From assembly GCA_013792075.1 (NCBI GenBank), contig VMSR01000292.1:1-55541 (forward strand): a stretch of 55,541 nt of DNA, read 5' to 3'. The translations under genes were made by a program, and so were the position numbers. This DNA is from Desulfobacula sp. (GTDB lineage: Bacteria > Desulfobacterota > Desulfobacteria > Desulfobacterales > Desulfobacteraceae). Under the pieces are notes generated by a model. It ran no database searches and was not told where the DNA came from. It saw only the letters and a list, made by a program, of their open reading frames with translations. Positions within the stretch are counted from its first letter, which is position 1; the number at the start of each line of letters is the position of its first letter. Positions 33,169 to 41,198 of the stretch are shown in pieces.

Positions 33169-35283
33169 ATGCCGGTTACAAAGGGCGAATATCAGGTTTT
33201 CAGAAATGCCTGTCCCCGCAACTGCTACGATACCTGCAGCATGCAAACCTATGTGAAGGATCAAAGGATCCAGTTTGTTGAGGGGGCGCCCGAATCCTCT
33301 TTTACGGATGGCGGTCTTTGCGTCAAGGGGTATTCCTATGTCCAGCAGGTTTACGCCAAGGACCGGATAACACATCCCCTGCGCCAGGTACCAAGGGGGT
33401 CGGGTCATTGGGAAAGGATCTCCTGGGACACGGCCCTGGAAACCATTGCCCGAAAGATCAGGGAAATAGAGGAAAAGGACGGGTCCCTCCATGGCCTCTG
33501 CCTTGCAACCGGTTCCGGCAACCACGGGATCACAAACAATTCCCCGGACGGCATGATGTCTTCCCTGGGATATACCACCCGCACCCGTGGGACTCCCTGT
33601 TGGCCGGCCGGCATTGATGCCCAGGCCTATGACATGGGAGAGATGTGGTGCAATGATCCCGAAGATCTGGTCAAAAGCCGCTATATTATTCTGTGGGGAG
33701 TGAATCCGGCATGGTGTTCCATCCATTCCATGAAATTTATTTATGAGGCCCGGGAGCGTGGGGCCAGGATTATCGTCATTGATCCCCTTTTTACCCAGAC
33801 CGCTGCCAAGGCGGATCTGTATTGTCAGGTAAAGGCGGGTACGGACGGGATTCTTGCCCTTGGAATGGCGCGGGTAATCATTGAGGAAGGGCTGACGGAT
33901 CCTGATTTTTTAAGCAATCACACCCTGGGGTATGAACGGTTCACGGCATACCTTGACCAGCAGATCTGCCTGGCCCAGGTATCTGAAATTTGCGGCATCC
34001 CTGAATCGGAGATCCGCAGTATGGCCCGGGACTTTGCCAGTATAAAACCTGCCACCATTTGGGTGGGATACGGGATGCAGCGTCACACCAACGGCGGTGC
34101 CAACGTCCGGGCCATCGACGCTCTGGGGGCGTTGACCGGCAATATCGGCAAACCCGGGGGCGGCGTCCGCTACGGGCACAAGACCAACCGGATTTTCAAT
34201 TATTATGCTGCCAGCATGTCTCCGCCCCAAGGTGCAGGACCCGGAAAAGACAGGTTCATCAATACCAATCGACTGGCACAGGAGATCCTGGATGCCGAAA
34301 ACCCGCCCATCCGAATGCTGTGGAATACCTGCCGCAATCCGTTCAGCCAGGATTTTAACCGCCCCTTGCTGGAAAGGGCATTTAAAAAACTGGAATTGGT
34401 GGTCTGTGTTGAGCAGTTCATGACCATGACCTGTGAACAGGCGGATATTGTGCTGCCGGTGACCACCCTGTTTGAGGAGGACACCCTCAATGTCGCCTAT
34501 TGGCATTATTGGCTGGCCCTCAACGAAAAAGCCATTGCGCCTGTGGGCGAGTGCCGGTCCAATACCCGGATCGCCATGGACCTGTCCGAAAAAATGAACC
34601 AATTGTTTCCGGGGTCCTGCACCTTTCCCACCCACCTGACATCGGAAGAATGGATCAGTCGAGAGTTTAATGACAGGGTATATGAGATGTTCGGTATCAC
34701 GTCCTGGAAAGACTTAAAATCAGGTCCTGTAAAAGCAGTGATTCCCCGGGAGGCATGGGGGGATGGTCGATTTGCAACCCCTTCGGGAAAGTACGAATTT
34801 TATTCAAAACTGGCCCAAAGCCACGGACACAAGGCATTGCCCGAAGTTGTGCCCGGTAGAAAACCGAGCGCACCCTTCAGGATATTGACTCCCCATTCCA
34901 AGTTTTCCATCCATTCACAGTTTCAGAACCTTGATTATATGACGGCCTTTAATCCTGAACCCTGTGTGAGGATACATCCCAAAGCGGCAGCCCAAAAAGG
35001 GATTTGTGACAAGGACCTGGTGAGAGTCTTTAACGATCAGGGGCAAATAGTGGTAAGGTCACGGTTGACCACCACGGTTCCCCAGGACACCCTTGTCCTC
35101 CATGAAGCCTGGTTTAAGAACAAGGGGTATTGTGTTCAGAATCTTGTGGATGACCAGAGTTCTGATATGGGGGTTTTTAAGACCGGATCACCCGGGGTTG
35201 CCATCCATGATCAGTTTGCAGATATTGAAAAAATTTCTCCTGCCGCCAGGCGGTTTCCCTTTAATTTCTGGAAAACAAGATGA
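33169..35283 (+). CDS. Molybdopterin oxidoreductase catalytic subunit, no Tat signal
   Basis: 704 residues of the Mo/W-bisMGD (DMSO-reductase) family. The N-terminus binds a [4Fe-4S] cluster through C15, C19, C23 and C51. 'TRGTPCWPAG' holds C144, at the position of the Mo ligand, so Cys-type coordination (as in PsrA/PhsA, formate dehydrogenase and Nap) is likely. The GG-x-N 'NGGANVRAIDALGALTGNIG' region is present. There is no twin-arginine signal peptide: the protein begins directly with the cluster domain, so it should stay in the cytoplasm. Downstream lie the FeS and membrane subunits. Substrate unknown. Confidence 0.88.
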   Translation: MPVTKGEYQVFRNACPRNCYDTCSMQTYVKDQRIQFVEGAPESSFTDGGLCVKGYSYVQQVYAKDRITHPLRQVPRGSGHWERISWDTALETIARKIREIEEKDGSLHGLCLATGSGNHGITNNSPDGMMSSLGYTTRTRGTPCWPAGIDAQAYDMGEMWCNDPEDLVKSRYIILWGVNPAWCSIHSMKFIYEARERGARIIVIDPLFTQTAAKADLYCQVKAGTDGILALGMARVIIEEGLTDPDFLSNHTLGYERFTAYLDQQICLAQVSEICGIPESEIRSMARDFASIKPATIWVGYGMQRHTNGGANVRAIDALGALTGNIGKPGGGVRYGHKTNRIFNYYAASMSPPQGAGPGKDRFINTNRLAQEILDAENPPIRMLWNTCRNPFSQDFNRPLLERAFKKLELVVCVEQFMTMTCEQADIVLPVTTLFEEDTLNVAYWHYWLALNEKAIAPVGECRSNTRIAMDLSEKMNQLFPGSCTFPTHLTSEEWISREFNDRVYEMFGITSWKDLKSGPVKAVIPREAWGDGRFATPSGKYEFYSKLAQSHGHKALPEVVPGRKPSAPFRILTPHSKFSIHSQFQNLDYMTAFNPEPCVRIHPKAAAQKGICDKDLVRVFNDQGQIVVRSRLTTTVPQDTLVLHEAWFKNKGYCVQNLVDDQSSDMGVFKTGSPGVAIHDQFADIEKISPAARRFPFNFWKTR

Positions 35284-35852
35284 GCCGAATCCAGCTGGGA
35301 TTCCATATTAACGCAAAAAAATGCATTGGCTGTTTTACCTGTGCCATGGCTTGTAAGAATATGTATCACCAGCCTGTGGCGGTTCTTTGGCGCAAGCTGT
35401 ATCCCCTGGATGAATCCATCTACCCCTTTTCCCATCGCGGATTTTATTCCCTGGCCTGCAACCATTGTGAAACGCCGGCCTGTCAGGCGGCCTGTCCGGT
35501 GGGTGCCTACACCAAGAGAGTCCGGGACGGGGTGGTGATCCACGACCAGGACAAGTGCATCGGATGCGGCAATTGTATCCGCTCCTGCCCGTTTGGGGCT
35601 CCCCAATATAACCCGGTGCTCAGGAAAGCGGAAAAATGCAGTCTGTGCTGGCAGCGCCTGGATCAGGGATTGAAACCCGCCTGTGTCCTGTCCTGCCCCG
35701 TAGAAGCCCTGGAGCTTAAGGATTTTTGCAAAGCGGATCTGTCATCACTGCTTGCGTTCCCTCCCGGATTTCCCGTTACCAGTGGCATCAATCCGTCCGT
35801 GAGATTTACACTGCCGCAATCCCCTTGTATTGTCCGGCAGGAGATGCCATGA
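35280..35852 (+). CDS. Four-cluster ferredoxin subunit (DmsB/NrfC-like)
   Basis: 190 residues with Cys motifs for four [4Fe-4S] clusters: 'CIGCFTCAMACKN', 'CNHCETPACQAACPVGA', 'CIGCGNCIRSCPFGAP' and 'CSLCWQRLDQGLKPACVLSCPVEA'. This is the normal electron-transfer subunit of CISM enzymes. It overlaps the catalytic gene's stop by four bases (ATGA) and the membrane gene's start by four, so all three are coupled. No Tat motif, as expected for a subunit that travels with, or stays with, a cytoplasmic partner. Confidence 0.93.
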   Translation: MSRIQLGFHINAKKCIGCFTCAMACKNMYHQPVAVLWRKLYPLDESIYPFSHRGFYSLACNHCETPACQAACPVGAYTKRVRDGVVIHDQDKCIGCGNCIRSCPFGAPQYNPVLRKAEKCSLCWQRLDQGLKPACVLSCPVEALELKDFCKADLSSLLAFPPGFPVTSGINPSVRFTLPQSPCIVRQEMP

Positions 35853-36655
35853 AGCCCATCAAAGAAATACCCCTGGTTTTGTTTACGATTTTAAGCCAGG
35901 CCGCAGTCGGCCTCACCCTCATGGAGGGTTTTTTTATTTTCTTTTATCCGGGTGAAGCCCGGCTTTGGAGCCCGGCCGTTCCGGGCCTGGCGTTTTTGTG
36001 CCTTTTGGTGGGATTGGCCTGTTCCCTGTTCCATTTGGGTCATCCGTCAGGCGGGATCAGGAGTCTTGCAAATCTAAGCGTTTCCTGGCTGTCCAGGGAG
36101 ATCCTCGCTTTTGGCGGCTATGGTGCTGTTCTTGGCCTTGATATGGTGCTCAGGTATCAGGGAATGAAAATTCCCATGGTTCTTCTGTCATCCTTTATAG
36201 CCGGCCTTGCGGCTGTGGCTGTTTCGGCCCGGGTGTATAAAAATCCGGGTTATCCGGCCCTCGATACTTTCTGGCCCTTTGTTTTTTTTGCAGGCACGGC
36301 CTGGGTGCTGGGCCTTTTTCTTCTGGGGATGATCTGTCCGTCTTTGGCTTCAGTTTTAAGACCCTTTATTGCCGTAGCCCTGGTATTTGAGCTCATGACC
36401 CATTTTCTTGCCCCGATCTTCTGGCTGTCCGGGGGCCGGGCACAAAGATGCACGGCCATTGCCCATTATCGTTCGTTTTTTTTCTGGATACGGGGGGGCA
36501 TTCTGGTTTTAATGACCGGACTATTTGTTTTTGCCCGGTCGGACCTGTCCGTGCTCATACTGGTTTTGCTGACGGTCCAGGAACTGATTGGCAGGGTTTT
36601 GTTTTTTAATTACATGGTCCATGCTGCTGACCATATCGGAAAATCTTTGGAATAA
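35849..36655 (+). CDS. NrfD/DmsC-like membrane anchor subunit
   Basis: Start at ATG 35849 (CAGGAG six bases upstream; ATGA overlap with the FeS gene); the longer frame to 35726 only overlaps the FeS gene. 268 residues, about eight hydrophobic helices. 'GLACSLFHLGHPSGGIRSLANLSVSWLSREI', recognised in parts, is typical of the DmsC family that hands quinol electrons to the FeS subunit. The 'NLSVSWLSREI' motif supports DmsC rather than plain NrfD. Confidence 0.88.
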   Translation: MKPIKEIPLVLFTILSQAAVGLTLMEGFFIFFYPGEARLWSPAVPGLAFLCLLVGLACSLFHLGHPSGGIRSLANLSVSWLSREILAFGGYGAVLGLDMVLRYQGMKIPMVLLSSFIAGLAAVAVSARVYKNPGYPALDTFWPFVFFAGTAWVLGLFLLGMICPSLASVLRPFIAVALVFELMTHFLAPIFWLSGGRAQRCTAIAHYRSFFFWIRGGILVLMTGLFVFARSDLSVLILVLLTVQELIGRVLFFNYMVHAADHIGKSLE

Positions 36656-36660
36656 AGCCC

Positions 36661-37341
36661 ATGTCCGGTAAAAAACACGCAAAGATGCGCTGCAAAGTTG
36701 CATACCTGATGCCCCCACCGACCGGAACCCCGGATTGGAATCGTCACCCGTGGAAAGAGATTTCCTCCCAGCTGATCCAAAATTACATGGGGGAAAAACC
36801 CGATCATTTCCCAAGGACAGAGGTGAAAATTGCCTATGATGGGACGGCCCTGAATCTGATATTCCGGGTTTCAGACAGGTATGTCAGGGCTGTTGCAACG
36901 GGCTTCCATGGCAATGTCTGGGAAGACAGTTGTGTGGAATTTTTCTTTACACCCGGCTCGGATCTGTCCAGAGGCTATTTTAACCTTGAGACAAATTGCG
37001 GCGGCACCCTGCTTTTTCATTTTCATCCCGGAGACGGAAGGGACAGGATCATCATACCGGAAAACGACTGCCGCAGGATAAAGATCGTCCATTCTTTGCC
37101 CCCAAGGGTTGACCCGGAAATCGACGAGCCGATTACCTGGAGTGTTGCATACAAGATTCCTGTGGCCTTGCTCAAAAAATATTGTCAGGTGACCGTGCCC
37201 TCCCCCAAGGCCGAATGGCGGGCAAATTTTTATAAATGTGCCGACAAATCTTCCCATCCCCATTGGCTGACCTGGGCACCGGTTGATTTTCCCAAACCCA
37301 ATTTTCATCTGCCGCAATTTTTCGGCACATTGGAATTTTAA
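36661..37341 (+). CDS. CBM9/DOMON-like protein
   Basis: 226 residues without signal peptide. 'PRTEVKIAYDGTALNLIFRVSDRYVRAV' in parts, 'VWEDSCVEFFFTP', 'YFNLETNCGGTLLFHF' and 'WSVAYKIPVALL' fit the carbohydrate-binding family 9-like domain, a beta-sandwich also used to bind heme or sugars. It sits 5 bases after the membrane subunit, so co-translated. Why a CBM9 fold should join a redox operon is unclear; a ligand- or cofactor-binding role is possible. Confidence 0.75.
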   Translation: MSGKKHAKMRCKVAYLMPPPTGTPDWNRHPWKEISSQLIQNYMGEKPDHFPRTEVKIAYDGTALNLIFRVSDRYVRAVATGFHGNVWEDSCVEFFFTPGSDLSRGYFNLETNCGGTLLFHFHPGDGRDRIIIPENDCRRIKIVHSLPPRVDPEIDEPITWSVAYKIPVALLKKYCQVTVPSPKAEWRANFYKCADKSSHPHWLTWAPVDFPKPNFHLPQFFGTLEF

Positions 37342-37517
37342 ACCCTAAAATCCTTTGATGGCGTCATCTATCCCAGGGTTATGTCCTGCATGAAATCAAA
37401 GGCCCTAAACTGCTGTCAAGGATAAAAAATGATGGGATTTATATAGGGGCATTGGGTTTTGTGTCCGCCTGTATTTAAGGGATTGCCTTTTGTTTGTTTT
37501 ACAGGCATGACTGGATC
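37342..37517. other. Spacer with inverted repeat
   Basis: 175 bases between the CBM9-like and exporter genes. CCTTTGAT near 37352 and ATCAAAGG near 37395 pair, enclosing a 35-base loop and lacking a T run, so not a convincing terminator. Confidence 0.35.
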
Positions 37518-38405
37518 ATGAAACCCAATAACGCAGCTTTAGATTTTACGGGAATCGCATTGTTGATCATTCTGTGTGCCAGCTGGGGCATGAATCAGGT
37601 GGCCATCAAGATTGCAATCCAGGGTGTTTCACCGATACTCCAGGCCGGTATCCGGTCCATGGGGGCAACCGTGCTTGTGCTGATATGGATGAAGCTCCGT
37701 CGCATTCCTGTCCTGGCAAAGGACACGACCCTCTGGTGGGGAATCGGTGTCGGATTCCTTTTTTCGGCAGAATTTGTTCTGATCTATTGGGGGCTTGAGT
37801 TCACCAATGCATCCCGTGCCGTTATCTTTTTAAACACATCTCCCTTTGCAGTGGCCCTGGGCGCCTTTATTTTCATCCCCGGAGAAAAACTTAACCGGAT
37901 TCAGATATCCGGTCTCAGTCTGGCATTTGTCGGGATTATGGTTGCATTTAACGAGTCCCTGAACCTGCCGACCCGGCAGATGCTCATCGGCGATATCATG
38001 CTGACCATTGCGGCTGTCATCTGGGGTGCCACAACCGTTATCATAAAAGCCGGCCCCCTGGCAGCCATTGCCCCCAGTAAAACACTCCTATACCAGCTTG
38101 CTGTTTCTGCACTGGTACTTCCCGTGGCGTCCCTGGCATTTGGAGAACCGGGTATTTTAAAACTGACACCCCTGGTTGTGGGAAGCCTTTTTTATCAGAC
38201 CGTCTGGGTTGCTTTTATCACCTATATTGCCTGGTTTTGGCTGATCAGAAATTATGCAGTATCAAGACTGGCATCCTTCACGTTTTTAACCCCCATTTTC
38301 GGGGTAATTGCCGGGGCCATCTTTTTAAATGAGCCGATAACCCGCTATCTTGTGTGTGCGCTTTTACTGGTGGGAACGGGAATTTACCTTGTAAATCGCC
38401 GATAA
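37518..38405 (+). CDS. EamA-family (DMT) exporter
   Basis: 295 residues from ATG 37518; an upstream TTG-start frame (37494) has no better ribosome site. Ten helices in two EamA repeats, 'CASWGMNQVAIKIAIQGV' and 'AAVIWGATTVIIKAGPLA'. Substrate unknown. Its place after the lyase/oxidoreductase operon suggests export of a product or import-coupled detoxification, which is conjecture. No Shine-Dalgarno sequence is clear. Confidence 0.8.
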   Translation: MKPNNAALDFTGIALLIILCASWGMNQVAIKIAIQGVSPILQAGIRSMGATVLVLIWMKLRRIPVLAKDTTLWWGIGVGFLFSAEFVLIYWGLEFTNASRAVIFLNTSPFAVALGAFIFIPGEKLNRIQISGLSLAFVGIMVAFNESLNLPTRQMLIGDIMLTIAAVIWGATTVIIKAGPLAAIAPSKTLLYQLAVSALVLPVASLAFGEPGILKLTPLVVGSLFYQTVWVAFITYIAWFWLIRNYAVSRLASFTFLTPIFGVIAGAIFLNEPITRYLVCALLLVGTGIYLVNRR

Positions 38406-38602
38406 ACACAGGTGAACCAAACTTTTTGCAGAGACGAACAAAGGGTAGATATTTTTTTGCAATAACATGGGCATGATCCACAGTTTTTTCTGAATGTGCG
38501 GATATGGCCGCCCCAGCATTTAACACTGCTTGAATACTATCCGGCTATAAAATTTTAAATATTCTTATAAAGAAAGCCTTAACAGCAAATCGGGAAATCC
38601 GC
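38406..38602. other. Intergenic, no gene seen
   Basis: About 200 bases between convergent genes. No clear terminator seen. Confidence 0.35.
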
Positions 38603-39292
38603 TTACTCTATTTTGTTGATCTCCCTTTCGTAGCACTGCGGGCATACTCCGTGAGAGGGTTTGGCTCCGGAAATATCACAGACATATTTTTCTACCGCGA
38701 CCCAATTTCCTGTTGCTTCGCGAACTTTCTTACAATAGCTGCAGATCGGATAAATATTACACAAAGCATCAAGCATACGATCCCGGCGGTTTATTTCCTC
38801 TTTGGCTAAAACAATGCGAAGGGACAGTTCGATCATCTTTTTGATCTGTTGGACCAGTCTGATATGCAAATCATTATGCGCATTTTGCTTGTTGTCCAGG
38901 AAACATACTGTCCCGAACTGACCTCCATCGGGGCGCTCAATGGGCATGCCTAAATAGGATATAATGTGCAGTCCGACCGCTGCTGAATTGTTTTTCCATT
39001 GCGGATCTTGGAGCGCATTTGGAATCAGATTAAGCCCTCTGCTTTTCAGCGTATGCTCACAATACCAACCAGAATTTGGATACTGTGACGTGCATGCTGC
39101 CGGATAAGGGTTACCCTCGGTCTTACTTGAAAGGAGGACCTCAATTTCATTACCATCAACACGGGTGATCAGCCCCGCAGGAACACTAAGAATCTCAGCG
39201 GTTTCATCAAGCAGGCTCTGCCATTCTTTCAAAACGTCTAGGGTAAGCTTTTCCCGATTGAAGGTGTTTGCTTCCATATTCTCCATATTCAC
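38603..39292 (-). CDS. GAF-domain sensor with Cys-rich tail
   Basis: 229 residues. A GAF domain (about 30-175, with 'SRVDGNEIEVLLSSKTEGNPY' and 'YLGMPIERPDGGQFGTVCFLDNK' in parts) binds a small molecule or cofactor. The C-terminus 'IYPICSYCKKVREATGNWVA' and 'SHGVCPQCYE' forms a Cys4 motif CxxC...CxxC, a module frequent at the C-termini of deltaproteobacterial sensor proteins, probably metal-binding. No output domain is attached, so it may signal through a partner. Confidence 0.75.
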   Translation of the reverse strand: MNMENMEANTFNREKLTLDVLKEWQSLLDETAEILSVPAGLITRVDGNEIEVLLSSKTEGNPYPAACTSQYPNSGWYCEHTLKSRGLNLIPNALQDPQWKNNSAAVGLHIISYLGMPIERPDGGQFGTVCFLDNKQNAHNDLHIRLVQQIKKMIELSLRIVLAKEEINRRDRMLDALCNIYPICSYCKKVREATGNWVAVEKYVCDISGAKPSHGVCPQCYEREINKIE

Positions 39293-39358
39293 TCCCCCTG
39301 TTTTTTCTATACGGTAACTTGCATCCGCCTGAACTGATTTTCAGTCGAATTATTGTTT

Positions 39359-40234
39359 TCAATATGATTTATCTTTCATCTCCTCTTTTATTCGAAGAGT
39401 AGGATTTATCTTTTCGCACGGAACTTTGGCCTGACAAAGCCCACAGCTATTAACCTTGAATCCAAGCTGTTCCTGTTCAACGTAAAGCGCTGTAACCTGC
39501 CTGATATATTCTTTGCACTTGGTTTTGTCATGCCCCTTTTCTGAAATGGCGCCTGCAGGACAACGTTTAATACAAACGCCGCATTTTCCTTTTGCATGGT
39601 AAAGGCACCATTGATGATGCTTTGTATAATCGCGTGGGGTAGGTTGAAACTGTTTATTGACGATTACCGATCCTACTCGAACCGCCTTGCCGACAGAAGT
39701 AATCAACCCATCGGACAATCCAAAGGTGCCCAGGCCGCAGGAATAAGCGGCATGTCTTTCTGACCAGCTGGATGCAAATCCATATTTGTCTGATATCGCT
39801 CTGGACCATTCCGGAAGTAAAACAGGCGCACAGGCTTCAATCTTCTGCTTTAAAAAATGATTTACAACATACCGTCTTAATTTTTCATTGACCTTTTCCC
39901 CATAATGACGCGCACAGCTCCATTCTTTGCAGGGCATAGTGGTTTCTTTTCCATGCGCTATCCGGGTATGTTCGGTCTGGGGCAAAATCCAGGCGATCAC
40001 ACTCAGTTCTTCAGGCTGAATTTTTTTGCCTGGAAAAGCAGATTTAAAGGCGTCTTCAGGGGTCCAATAAAAAGCAGGGCCAATATCTTCTTTTAAAAAG
40101 AGAAACAGGGGATCGTCCCCTCGGGCGAAACCAATAATAGGACTGGCAAATGCATGCAACTTTGATCCTGGCATCAAGGCGTTGTTGACTATGTTTTCCA
40201 TCCAATTATGGATTTTTGTTACAATCGGGTCCAT
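39359..40234 (-). CDS. QueG-like Fe-S protein
   Basis: 291 residues. 'ERHAAYSCGLGTFGLSDGLITSVGKAVRVGSVI', in parts, is the cobalamin/DUF1730-like region found in epoxyqueuosine reductase (QueG) and reductive dehalogenases. Then two [4Fe-4S] motifs: 'CGVCIKRCPAGA' and 'CGLCQAKVPCEK'. Differences from QueG (shorter, different N-terminus) make a specific activity unsafe. It may use cobalamin for reductive chemistry. 66 bases upstream of the GAF gene in the same direction, so possibly co-transcribed. Confidence 0.7.
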   Translation of the reverse strand: MDPIVTKIHNWMENIVNNALMPGSKLHAFASPIIGFARGDDPLFLFLKEDIGPAFYWTPEDAFKSAFPGKKIQPEELSVIAWILPQTEHTRIAHGKETTMPCKEWSCARHYGEKVNEKLRRYVVNHFLKQKIEACAPVLLPEWSRAISDKYGFASSWSERHAAYSCGLGTFGLSDGLITSVGKAVRVGSVIVNKQFQPTPRDYTKHHQWCLYHAKGKCGVCIKRCPAGAISEKGHDKTKCKEYIRQVTALYVEQEQLGFKVNSCGLCQAKVPCEKINPTLRIKEEMKDKSY

Positions 40235-40496
40235 AAAAACCTTTGAACGTTGCTATTTAAGTATAAAGAATGGAATTATAATGACGAACCTTATCAATTT
40301 TCGGAGTTCAAGACCAGAATCTTGCAGCGGCTATATGTATTCATAGTGTCCTCATTTTTCAGATAAAAATCAGAAGCAACATATGGGCGCCGGGCATTCA
40401 GCTCTTAATTAGAGAATAAGTGTATTGTTTTTTAGTCTAAGTGCATTATCTTAATTCATCGATTGATATTTTTACCAACCAATATGAGGAGGATAA
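40235..40496. other. Intergenic, promoter region
   Basis: AT-rich 262 bases between divergent genes. GAGGAGG ends about 8 bases before the 40497 start. Nothing else recognised. Confidence 0.35.
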
Positions 40497-40883
40497 ATGA
40501 AAATTGCCATTACCATAGAATTAGATGAAAAATCAACTGAGTTTTTCCAGGTCCCGTTTAAGAAACTTTCAAAGCAGATTAATGATCTGATTAGGATGTT
40601 TGAAAAGGTCGATTATACAGTTAAAGAGGCACCGGATATTGAACCGAAACCAGAGTCGCCAAAATATTCAGCACCCCAAAAAACCAAAAAGAAGTCTAAG
40701 CCTCAGAAATCAGTAAAAGCTACTATTCTAAAAACGATCAAAAAGAACAAAGACGGGATTAAAGCCAAAGATTTACAGGAACAAACTGGTTTTACCGGCA
40801 AACAGATTTCAAATAATATGTTTCATTTGAAGAAAGAGAAAAAAGTAGAGAAAACAAAAGAAGGTTTGTTTATAGCCCTGTAG
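40497..40883 (+). CDS. Small winged-helix-like basic protein
   Basis: 128 residues: a first half with 'MKIAITIELDEKSTEFFQVP', a linker with runs of Lys/Pro ('PKTKKKSKPQKSVK' style) and a C-terminal winged helix 'KNKDGIKAKDLQEQTGFTGK' with 'QISNNMFHLKKEKKVEK'. The last part resembles DNA-binding helix-turn-helix domains used by small nucleoid or regulator proteins. Strong ribosome site GAGGAGG. Confidence 0.55.
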   Translation: MKIAITIELDEKSTEFFQVPFKKLSKQINDLIRMFEKVDYTVKEAPDIEPKPESPKYSAPQKTKKKSKPQKSVKATILKTIKKNKDGIKAKDLQEQTGFTGKQISNNMFHLKKEKKVEKTKEGLFIAL

Positions 40884-40943
40884 TATTTTTTGGATTTCCG
40901 GGAAATATTCAGAAAGATCAACCTTTTGAGATGAGGTGTTAAT

Positions 40944-41153
40944 ATGTCTAAAATGAAAATAGTTGACCTATCTCAGTATCGAAAAGAAAAAGAAAAAACA
41001 GGCAAGGATTCAGGCCAATCGAACCGAGAAGATCGATCATTTGAAGAAAAGCTGCAAAATATTATTCATAAACCTTTTGGTGGAACTGATTCGAAAAAAG
41101 AACTTATTGCAATTTTTGAAGAAGAACAACTCAAAAAAGATGAAAATGAATGA
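40944..41153 (+). CDS. Small charged protein, unknown
   Basis: 69 residues, highly charged, 'MSKMKIVDLSQYRKEK' start and a Lys/Glu tail. No family recognised. GATGAGGTG is a weak ribosome site. Follows the winged-helix gene by 60 bases and probably shares its transcript; faces the aldehyde oxidoreductase gene end-on. Confidence 0.45.
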   Translation: MSKMKIVDLSQYRKEKEKTGKDSGQSNREDRSFEEKLQNIIHKPFGGTDSKKELIAIFEEEQLKKDENE

Positions 41154-41198
41154 ACAGACCCTTTGTTTGCTTTATTTGGGAGTGTTCGAAATTCTGTG

